64,000 nucleotides of DNA from Bemisia tabaci (Eukaryota > Arthropoda > Insecta > Hemiptera > Aleyrodidae). A program made the position numbers and the translations under genes. The notes under the pieces are model-generated. The model had not been told where the DNA came from. It searched no databases and worked only from the letters and a program-made list of their open reading frames with translations. Each line of letters starts with the position of its first letter. Positions within the stretch are counted from its first letter, which is position 1. The DNA lies in contig NC_092795.1 in assembly GCF_918797505.1 (NCBI RefSeq), positions 22,741,131 through 22,805,130 on the forward strand, read 5' to 3'. Shown here piece by piece: positions 20,968 to 32,900 of this stretch.

Positions 20968-23900
20968 CAAGCAGTGAACTCCAACACAATGTGTTGATAA
21001 GGCGCGTCATTAACTCGCACATATCAACCCCTTTAGTTTTCATTTACAGAGATTTCAAAAAAGGCAAGCAGCACAACAGGAGAATTCACGATCCAACACT
21101 GCAAGGTCAACGACGCACCTTGACGAGACCGTGTATTGTGAATCTAGAAAGCTATTCGAACAAATTTAAGTTTTTTGATCCGCCTCAAGCAAAATCTTAT
21201 CAGATTCTTGAGGAAAAGTGCTACGGAAAAATTTAAGCGAAGAAAGGAAAAATTCTGTCGAATTCCTAGAAGATAAAGTCGATTTAAAGGTATTTTGGGG
21301 CTAAAATACCCAAATCACCGGTATTATAAATCCCGTTATATTATTGAAAAGAAATTGACTCGATATAAATGCAATTGTATTAAATATGTCTTGATTTTGT
21401 TATTTTAAACGTCTTTTCATGCAAAGAAGCTCAACCATGTCCATGCTTTATTCATTCATGAATTGAAAGTAAGCAATCCACATCCCGAAAATCTACCGAT
21501 TTGCCGTAAAAAATCGCAGAAACTTGATATACCAGGTCGATGTACCCACTCTTTGAATTTACCAATCAATTTAGTGAGTGCACGTAGGTATGTGAAAGTC
21601 AAAATGCTATAGTCATTTTGGGTGCATTCATTTTTCATGAAACAATTGTAAGTAATTTCAATCCCGAAAAACCATAAATTTTCCGTATAAAATCGAAAAA
21701 ATCAAAATATGTCGACTCCCTGACGTGAAAATTGAATTCTACGTGTGAAAATACTTATGTATCGATATGCTGAACAGAATGCCCGCCTCTCCTCGTAATG
21801 TACAAACCGTTCCTATACTCATCTTAAAATTGTTCTCAGAGCTTTGTGTTATTATCAGCTTCCATTTAAACCCCGGTTTGATGGCCGAATCGGCTGCCCA
21901 AAAAGCAAGCCATTTTTGAAGGGCTCTATGAGAAATTCGTGATATTATCAGCTCTCAGGAAATCACCTCATGGGTAAAATTGCTGATATAAATCGAGTGC
22001 TTAAAATAATCGTATTCAAGAAACTAAGGCATTAAACTATGGAGTCAATTTCGTTTTAATAATATAACGGGATTTACTTGTCTTCAGGTCAAAACTCATA
22101 CAAGGAAGCCCCTTGCAAGAGGCTAATTTTTTGTAATTTCACTCAATTTTTTCTCCTTTTTATAATTGAATTGCTTGTCACATTCTGAGGTCAATCATAT
22201 TAAATTGTAATTTATACATTCCCCCCCCCCTTCATTTTATTTTTTGTTTGGAGAAGTTTTGTTGATTTCTTCGGATTTCGAATACTGTAACTTCTCTTCT
22301 ATTTGGCCGATTTTTATGAATGAGACCTCTTTTAATTCGTGTTTTAACGGAGAGTAAGGAAAAAATTGCTAAAAACTCGCGAAACAATTTTTTTTGAAAA
22401 TTGGACGAATCCTAGCGTGACGGTGAAATGGTTAATGAAGCGTAAGTAATTGGGCGAGGGGCTGAGGATCCCGGCATCGCTTGGCAACCGTCATTAGCTA
22501 TTGTTCGTCGAGACGCCGACGCAGTGAGCAGGAGCGTGGGAAAGAGAGGGGTAAGTGGATTCCTGTATGAGCCACGTTTAGCTAATGGTCTAATGAGTCT
22601 CGAGGCTCATCACAGATTGCACTTACACAGATTGCACTATCAGAGCACGGGTACCAACTTTTGGAAATTATAACCGAGGTTACAGATCTGTCAAAGCAAC
22701 GTTTTGAACAAAACGGAGGAGTTAAATTCTCATTTCGAGAGTGCCGACCTGCTCAGCCATCCTCGAATCAATTCGCTTGATTCTGCTTATATATGCATAT
22801 TTTAAATCAGCGCGTCGCATTCTTAGGCTTTTTTTGAAAAAACCAAGTAACGTAGACTCTTGGTATTCACTGCACATAAACTAATGAGCCCCAGAATGAG
22901 AAACAACTTTAAATCATAATTATTGATGGATAAATAAACTTTTTACACGCTTTGGAAAATCTCAGAAGTTCGCGGTAGTCACTTTTCGGTAAGGAACTAA
23001 GGGACTCGGTTATTGTATCGAGCAGGGTTCGAAACGATCGCAAAGGCGGTATACTACGTATACGCGCCAAAAAAAAAAAAAACTTTCGTTCATATCGGAC
23101 AGAAAAGTTTTCGTTCCAGGAAACCGAGGTTTTCGGTGGAACCGAACTTTGGTTCTATTAACCGAATTTTTCGCTCGCCTTGCTAAATTTTGTATTCTCC
23201 ACCACAGACTCATCCATTTACTTTAACAGTCCTTCAGGTTCTATGGCAGAATTTTTCGGTTCACCAGGATTGAAAATATCCGGTTTCCATGAGATTTTTC
23301 AAAAAAGCACGTTTTCCGTGACCAAAGTTTCTTTCTTTGTCAAAACTCAAATTTTAAAGAAGTGACTTTCAGGCTCAGTCGCTAGTCGTAGCAATCATAA
23401 TATTAAATTCACACCCATTTCTAGAGAATTTGACTAAAGTTGAGATTACTAAACCTTCCATAATCCTAAATTAAACAACTCTTCTAGGTTTACTCTAAAC
23501 ACGCACTCTCTTGCCCATACTCTTAGAGCTTGGAATTTAATTTTAGACAAATATCATTGGCACAAAATTGCTCATTTTTCTTGCAGCGTTGCTCACAGCA
23601 AATAGGTTACATCATGATTTTCGGCACTTGAATCAAATTCGTTAAAATTTCCTCTGTTATACCAAGGACCAACATTGATATGTAACTCCTGACGTAAACT
23701 TCTGATGCAACTAAACCTGCTCCGTAGCTGTCCGCATTGCATGCAGATACATTGAAGGCACTTTCAATTTATTCGATTGTATCTATCCGTCGCCGTACGC
23801 CACTCATGTACTGTTCTTTGAAACTTAGTGGACGAATGATTTCCCGAGTTTGCCCTACAGTTATTGAGACAATCTACCAACCCTGTAAAACAGTAAACAG

Positions 23901-26900
23901 CGCCGAAAAAGAGTGATAAACATCTCCGGGCGTCCATCTGAAAAGTTCCTTGAGGGGAAAATGAGGCCTTTTCATTTTATTGTCGCGGAAGAACGAGGCG
24001 TTGAATGCGCATTCAAATGATTCGGGCCGAGTTTACCGCGCTTCGGACGGAATTGTGACGAAACTGGAGAGGAAACTCGGAGATTGCGGAGGAGGACGCA
24101 TTCCTAAATTTGAGCAAGCGAAACGAGCCCGATTTTTCAGGTGACATCGCCTTGAAAAGGTCAATGGGGAGCCAATTCGGACAACAATAATTACTGGGTC
24201 ACTGATTACTTTTGTGGTTGGTTTCACGATAACTGGAATAGTTTTGTCACCGTAACAGACAACACATTTTTCAGCCATATTTTTAGAAGTAATGATAATC
24301 ACTCGATGTTTTTTGCATTAATCTACACAGGGTTACGTGTTATAACGTGTTTCAAAGATTTATCGCTCTACTTTTCAATTTTAATAAATAAATGACCGGA
24401 AATGTGCTGTCTGTTAGGCTGACTTTTTACCGCACTTCAGACAGCACATTTTCGGAATTTACATGATATTAATTGAGAAGTAGAGCAATAACTCATTAGA
24501 AAGCGTTATAATACGTAACCCTCTGAAGATTAATGCGAAAAAATTCGAGTGATTATCATTTCTACCATTATTCCAACCACATTCAAACCATTATTCCTCG
24601 TGATTCATCTATAAAATCATTTATGTGCATAGAGAAAAGGAAGAAGCCTCCAAATCTGTAATAAAATACCTTATCTGCCAAACATTCAAATTTGACTTAT
24701 TGGTAACATTGCATTGAGTGAAAACAATTTTCCCTGAAAGTTCAAAAATTAAGGGAGATGTGACGTCCTGAATTTTCAAAACAAAAATTATTCTCAAATT
24801 TCGTGCAAAGGATTTTGTGCGATTCTCGTCATCTATCAAAGTGATTAAATCAACATCAATTACCTTTTATTACGTCATTTTCCAGGCATTTATATAAAAG
24901 ATAACGTTTGAGAGCGTGAAATGTTATTATCATGCTTCCCACAATGTGGAAGTTAAACTTCAGCGTAAAAGGACAAAGATCTATTATACGCGGAAGTTGA
25001 CAGTAAAAGACTATGTATCGTATGTAACTGGTCTATTTACGTGGAATACCAATTGAGTCGTAATTTCGTGAAGCGTTCACTGTCATGTACGCGTGCAATG
25101 CGATGGCGATATTTTGGCATACTAGTCGAATATTCACTATTCAATTCAAGTAATTATAAGACTGATTTAGCAACCGTGGAAAGGAAAACATACCGATTTC
25201 CGGGAAAAGTTACTTACTGGCTTCGGCCTCTGAGCAACTGAGGGATGCAGTGGGAAAAACTAACACTTTTGCAATTCCATTGCTGTCAAATTTTCATTTT
25301 TTAAGATGCGCTTCAATGGTTACGCTTCCGTTTTCATTTTTTTACATATTGCGTACGCAAACAAAATCAAAAAGCTGGAAGCTGAAATTCCACTCCAGCA
25401 AAACTATGTCTAGTTTCTGCCTGAGCGGTGACCTTATTTGAACATCATTCAATGCAGAGTAACCAATCACCTCAAAATGATTTCGTGTGCTTTTGTGTTG
25501 TTCACTCAAACGAGATTTCATCCTCAACTTCCACATTAAACCGGGCGGAAGGTAGGTCAAGCTATGCGAATCTGCACTATTAACTGAAACATAGGTTATA
25601 TTAATCGTTACGTCATTGTAGGGGTCTTCCGATGTCTCAAATTAGATACCAACAGTAGAAATGACGTGACCTCTCTCCATGATATCTATGAGAAAGAATA
25701 GATAGGGAGCTTGGAGGACAAGCACGGCAGTAATAGCGTCTGAATGAGGCACACACTCGACCGGCCGTGACCGCTCCCTGGATTTAATTATTCGATCTAG
25801 AAATGATTCCCAGAGAAACCGCGTTGGATTCCTCCATGATCCCAAGCAGTCCCCGCTTCAAAATATTTCCACAAGGAATTCGTTTACGAACCCATCCGCC
25901 GCAGAGTGTAGGCTGAAGCCAAACATCTTTCGTATCGCGCTCACATTTGAAAGGAAATTCAACGGAAATGTTTCTTCGAACAGCGATCTTTGCGTGTGGA
26001 AAATGTTTTTAGAGAAAACTTTGACTTCAAGTATTGGACGTTGTCGCGCAGTGAATAAATCCTCTAGGTACATCAACCCCATTTCACTTCGTATTGTGGT
26101 TTCTTAGACGCAGAAATTAAACTGTTAGGTAATCAACGTTGCGATTTATTATTCTACCCGCAAAATATGTCGTCAGTAGTGTTGAGCATTTCGAGGCGAA
26201 TATAATATTGATTTTTCTTCCGGTCACACGCAAAAATATGTAAATTTGACGAATGAAAACATGTTTTTCTAAAAAAATCGGATTGTTCAAGTCAATTTCA
26301 CAACGATGGCAGAGAATTACATTCCTTCGCCTGAGAACCAACAACTTGGTCCACCAAAATATTTTGCGCACTACCGCAACGGAAAAACAATTTCTTATTT
26401 TAGCAAACTCATTTATTATAGGAATGAAGAAAAAGATTGCGTCGTAGACGATGAACGATAGAAGATGTTCAAAAATATAGAGTGAAATACTTATGAAGTG
26501 AACTTACTACACAGTAAAAAGCGATTTTGCCAGGGCAGTCTCAATATTTAAGGGGAAAACACATGCAAACTCTAAAATTATAGACAAAAAAGAAATTATA
26601 CATGGTTGCAAAACCTACATTTTCCATTGTTTTAAAAAATTCTTAGTGCACTTACCGATCAAACTCTTTTGAAACGGTGTTCGTAAGACTAGAATCCCTT
26701 TATGCTAAGAGTTCAGGTATTTAGATTCCATTTCTAATTGGTTCCCGTATTTAAGCTTCCGTAATACCATGCGAACCATCCCTAAGATTACATTATCACT
26801 AGTTACAAAGATTATAAACCGGAAGAGACCATGCAAGGGGCTGAGGGTACTGCCATGCTATAAGGAAGAACGCCATATGAACATTCGAGAGTTGCCAAAA

Positions 26901-29900
26901 TTCTGCGGATAAAACATGTATTTTTGAGAAAAGTCATGCATAATATTTTTTCGTGAAGTTTTCGGATATGTATGTTTAAATTGCGAACAGAATTATCTGA
27001 AACATCGGATAAAGAAGTATTCAAAATTTTTCCAGTAAATTCGGTTTTTAGTAAAAGAAATCTGGCAACGTATAAAGGCTAATACGGTGTTGTTCCTTAG
27101 CACAGCAGATCAGGAAACAAACGTGATACGGGGAAGGAATGGAATTTGGGAATGTACTGATCAAAGATGACGAAAAACGTCTCAGACTGAATAATCGCCC
27201 CGACGGTTTATGACATCTGGACCCTAAAATGTCTTAATTCTCCTAACGTTAGAGGAATATTTCGAAAAACCTAAAAACCGCAAAGAACGAGAGGATTTTG
27301 ATATTCATTGCAATCCCCTCTTGAAGGGTCCATTCAGCCGGTGCAAATACCTTCTTTGCGCTGTTCTGCGTCATTTTCCAGGTGCCAGAGAGTGGCTTCG
27401 CTGTGATCACCATGAACCTCTCCACTGCAATTGCTGCCAGGGTCACGATTGATAAGAGACCAAAATGACCAACTGCTGCTGCGTACAGCTCGCACCCTAA
27501 AACAGAAATAACATAGTTCAAAGTCGTGTCTTGTTAAGCTATAGGCACATACGAATACTTACATAACGTCCTCGTATTCTCTCTGTCAAGGATACCACTA
27601 GTGTTACTCCTGCGAGACTGATTTTGCATATCATCAAGTGCAGGCAGTACGTGTTCTTCCGCGGATGCTGCGTAGCTACACAAATACGTTCGCTTTTTCC
27701 CATCTGAAGGTAAAGGAAAATTTGACGATATATTTTTCTTTCAACGAAAGCTTTTGATCCGTACTACCTAACTTTCGTTCCTTCGGACTGACTTTTTTGC
27801 CTGTGCAACCGTACTTCCGCGTCACAAAATAGAAGTACGGCCCATTAACCCTGGCTTTCGGTTCATTTAGCCCTGCTCTTAGCTTACATAATGGAACTTC
27901 CGAATCGAGCCGAACTGGAGAGGAAGGCGCAATTGCAAGAACCAAACAGAAACAGCCGCCCACGTAATATGAAACGCAGGGCGTCCGATTCTATAGACCA
28001 AGCTTTCCTTTCCAGTGAAAGTGAACTAAAAACAATAGTCCTCCTCCTTCAAAACCGACCCACATTTTGCCATGAGAGACATTTTTTCCGGGAAGGCGCT
28101 CCATGTCTAAAAGGTTATGATTACTTGCTAGAGTTCTCTGATTGTGTAATGTTTTTGCTTGGTAAACGGAACTCAGGGCTGCCAAATTACCCTCGAGTCT
28201 ATTTTAAATCTTAAACTGAAAATAGTTAATTTCTAGTGCCACCGGGCAACTACGCAAGGGTCACTGTTGTCAGTTTATATTAGGAACTATCCTGTTTGAC
28301 GTAACGTTTACACGGAATGCAGGTGCTCTGTGACTATGCTTTGGCAACAGCGCACGTCGTCCTAATTGCATTTACTTTTGCCTTCTCAAGAGACCTAATT
28401 TCCCAGGGATTTTTTTTTTTTCAAGAGAAGAGGTCTACCTAGAAAGTGCACATCAAAGACGTCGGGGAGGCTGTCCCTGAAACCTGACGCTTTGTGCTTC
28501 ATGAATGTTGAATTGTATCTTAAGATCCGTGGAAAGCTGCAAATGCTGAGAGGGTAACCTCCTCAGGCGACATTTAAATTGAGTCTTATTCTCCGACACT
28601 GATGGGAGAAGCAAAATTTTTTCCGATCGACTACGTCAAACTACTATTCTTTTGCCGTGCTAAAGGCAGAACGCCCTGTGTGCCTTCAGATGTTGCCAAA
28701 TTTCCCTTGTTAAAACATGAAATTTCAGGGAGGCCTGCGATTATTTTTCCTTCAATTTTTTGGAGTATTGTATTTGCAATCAGATTTGCATCTGCATATT
28801 CTGCAAATTTCGAGAGAAAATATTCAAAACTCTTCTTAAAAATAAACATTGGTGGAAATTTGGCAACTTTCGAATGTTCACAAGGCATTTTTCCTTAGCA
28901 TGGCAGATTATATCGAAAATGCGAGAACGGGACTGCAGTGGTGCGAATCTCGGTTCGCGGCGCTGAAGGATTCCTGCCATACTTTAATTTGTAATTAGAT
29001 ACAGTCTTTTAATTTCTCCTAGGTCATTTCTTAAAAACTGAGACGACTATTCCTCTCTGCGTGGAGAAAATTTCAAGGCATAATATGGGTTTGATTTTTT
29101 TTTTTTTTTGAAGTATAATAAAAACGAACGTTTTGAAACACGCGGTTTTGCAGTTTCACCGTCAATATGAAATGTCGTGAAAGGACATATCCAGATTACT
29201 TAGACCACAATGCTTAAGTTTGCGTGGACCATCACGCGGGTAGTTTTAAAGTTATCCGTCATTATTCGTATTAGCAAGAGCTATGGGTGCAGATCTTCAT
29301 TATAACGGTAAAAAAGACTATTTTGGATTCTTAAAATTAGCGCTCACGCAAAATTGGTTGGGCGTTTGTTAGAAAATCAAACCGGCAGTCCGATATCTAG
29401 CTGCCTAACTTACTCTGAACTCCTTAGCTTTGGCCGCTATATTCTAGAGGATCCGTTTTAAATTTTGCCTTTCTTCACGACGAATTTTATATCCTTTAAT
29501 GCGGTCCTATTATACATTTTAAAGAGCAATTTCATATTCGGTCGATCATTTGATAATTTCTGTTTTTTAAGATATTGATTCTTAAATCCCTATCGTCAGA
29601 TCACGCTTTGCGCTGTAGCGCGTCCGTTAGGTATGCCCGTCAAAAAATTGACCTAGATAATTTTTGAAATAAATCATGAGGCTCAGTTTCGAATGGATAA
29701 CAAATCGATTTGTTCTTCGATTTCCGACATTCCATCGGGGCGTACTTACTGTAGAAGTTGCCACGAAGTTTTCCTTGGCCAAAACGTGTGTAGAAATACC
29801 TGGCAGACAGCAACGTGATGTGATAAATAGAGATTTTGAAAAGAGAAAAAATGACCAGACACACTAAGATGATTAATTGATCAATCGAGTAATGTCATAT

Positions 29901-32900
29901 CATTCTTGGAGGGGCTGAAGAGCGTTCTTAAAGAGAAGTCTTAGTTACGCCTGTGGCCAAATTTTTGCATTTTAGGTGTTAAAGATTCTCGAAATTTTAT
30001 TAGAGGAGGTTGGTCGCCCCAGAAACACAACAAAGCGGCAATGTCTTGAGCAGAGGTTCAAAGGCATAAATATCGTTGCCGTTGCCACAGTCAATAATTT
30101 ACACTTGATAAATTTGCTGGACCTCGAATTGCGGTCGAATTTAGTTAGCTCGTGCGAGCAAACGATTTTGTGGTCATGTTCATCACTCTCGTTCTCAGTA
30201 ATAGGTCTAAATTTGGAAAGCCTCTTCAAATAGTAAGCGTCTTTTAGCCAAAGATACGTCGAAAATACACTCCTTTCCTCTTCTGTCAATTCGGTTTAAT
30301 GTAAAATTCGAGATGAATACTGCCGTGCTATGGAAAAACGCCGTATTAACCTTCAGGCGCTGCCAAATTTCCTTTAATAAAACGCAAATTTCCTGGTAAA
30401 CTTATGAATATTTTCCTTCCAATGTTTCATATAATTTTGTTCCTGATTTCACCTGAAGATTGTAATAATTTAAAGGAATAATATTCATAGCCTCCCTCAA
30501 AAATGAACATTTCATCGAAGAAAAAGCAACTCTCGAATCGTCATGCGGCGTTCTTCCTTAGCACGGCTGAATAGCTAAAAATTGCATATTTGTAATTCAA
30601 CAGATACGTCGAAAAAATCGGATTATTCGGGTATATTTGTGACTCAGTTGTAAAGCTTATCTCTCAAACCAAGGAAGTGTTCATTTTTTGTAAATGTTTC
30701 GATTTTCATTATTTTGGCAGCTATCGATAGGGAATGGTCCCCATATGAGCCCTCTCTTAACTTATAACTTAATAAGAGATTAACTTACATGAGCTCCCGC
30801 CCGAGGTGGGCTTTTTGAGGGGCGCAGCCAAGGCTTCACAGAAAAAAATTAAATGTTGATTTAGCATTTCAATTTTTAAAAAAAAGCCCGTCAAGTTTCA
30901 AATGCTGATTTTACAATCCAAAAATGCTAACACAACATTTGCATTTGTTCGTTTTACAGTAGGTGTAGTTAAGTTAGCATTTTTCCAAATGTAAAATCAG
31001 CAGTTGAAACTTGTCGGACATGTTTTTAATAATTTAAATGCAAATCAACATTTAATTTTTTTCCGTGTTGTACTTTTACCCTGTGCCCCTAGTTTCCCTC
31101 CATGCAGGCTATAACACTTCAAGAATTTTTAGGTTTAACCCGCATTTCACTCGAAATTATAAAACTTCCGCTCAAAACGTTTATGCACGTGGCCCTTTCC
31201 CTTCTTCTTCTTTTCGACGCGGTCACACTCTTCACCTCACGCCTCACGCCCTTTACTCCCGATTTCACGCTTGATTGTCATCATTGAGGCGTCTGTGACA
31301 CGTGCCGTTGATCTAGTTCTCGCAGATTGAGATCAAGAGGACCTCGTTCTGCGAAAAGGGATGCCGTTTTTAAAACTCCCGGAAAAAATTAGCTCACGTA
31401 GAGCTCGCAACCGATCTGCAATACTCAGTCAAAACCGTATATCGTCACCAGGGTTTTGATTCAAGTTGAGAGGTTTTCGCTCAGCAGGATGGCACGCTTT
31501 AATCTCGACTTTTTTTCCAGACCGTTTTGTCCCGGTGGTATTTTGTTATGCTGTAAGCGCGTGGGAGATGAAATCTCATCAGAGTCTAGATAAAATGAGT
31601 TCATGAAAGAACGAGGGACTTCCATCTACTTTGATGCACTTTTCAAAAAATTGACTCAATGGCACATTTCGTGTTTTTGTGGTTGGGTATTAAATATTTT
31701 TACACGATTGAAAACTCAGTCTGAACGCAAGATTATACATTCAATGGAGATGAAGATATCACTCTTTTCAACGGGCTTGTCATACAAAGTTTTCCCAGCA
31801 GAGCGCTAGTCACGAACTGGCAATTTTTCTTCTTCATTAGGTTTTTGCTTTATAAGGAACAACGTATATGCTATGAATTTCCCTTAGCACATAGATCTAT
31901 ATATCTTCTTGAGGGTGAAGACAAAGCAAGTGTAATGTACATTATACAGACGACTAATGTTGAAAAAAGTTCATACATTCGAAATCACCTATTATTGTCT
32001 AATGTTACATAAAAAAAGATTATACCAAAATATATCCTTGAAATTTTTTATGATTAATTTTGAACAAGTGCAAACAATTAATAAAAAGTTTCATTAAAAA
32101 AGAAATGTTGATTATAGTTTTCCATTAAAAGGAGGTAGAGGAAACGTAAGCAGAGACTCGTAGCGTAGTAATCGGAGTTGGACATTTTTCGACTTCAGCC
32201 TTCAATATGAACTTCAGCCCTTCCGCAACCTTTCTTTCAAATAATGACATATATCTTGAAGATTTCTAGAAATGAGGGCACGCGGCACGCCCACAAGTCA
32301 CTTAGCCTTCTCAACAGTAAAGTAAAGGAACAAACACGATTTAGTCGTGCATACCTGCAGGTCCAAATATCCACCTATGTTGGAAGGCCGAGATTGCAGA
32401 CATAAAGTGTAAGATGGATGTTATCAAGTCCGCTATCGCCAGGTTGATGATGAAACAAGAGAAAGGACCTTTTAAGCGCCGATACCTGTAATAGAAGTAT
32501 ACCAGTTTTCAGTTGGTTTGACAAGGCATGAGGATCAACAAATTTTGAAACAAATTCAAAAAGTACAAAAACAATTGCAATCTCATAAACTCTACCTTGA
32601 ATAGTGCGAATTTCTACTGAACGGCACCAGAAGAAGGGATTTGCTCGTCAGTCGAAGGCCGTAAGTATGAATGGGAATGGAATAAAATGTTACGGTGAGC
32701 CGCCATCTTGTTTGTTTATTTACGGCCGTAAGAGCATCTTGAAGCCTAAAAGCTCGTTGACCAATCAAAAAGCGGCACAGTTTTTCAGTTGAAAAAGATA
32801 GGAATGACCATACTCTGTCTATAAAGGTACTCTAGTTCCCCTCGTAAAGGAAAATTCCGTCTCGTCAAGACGGAATTTTCCTCCGTGTTATTTGCGCATT

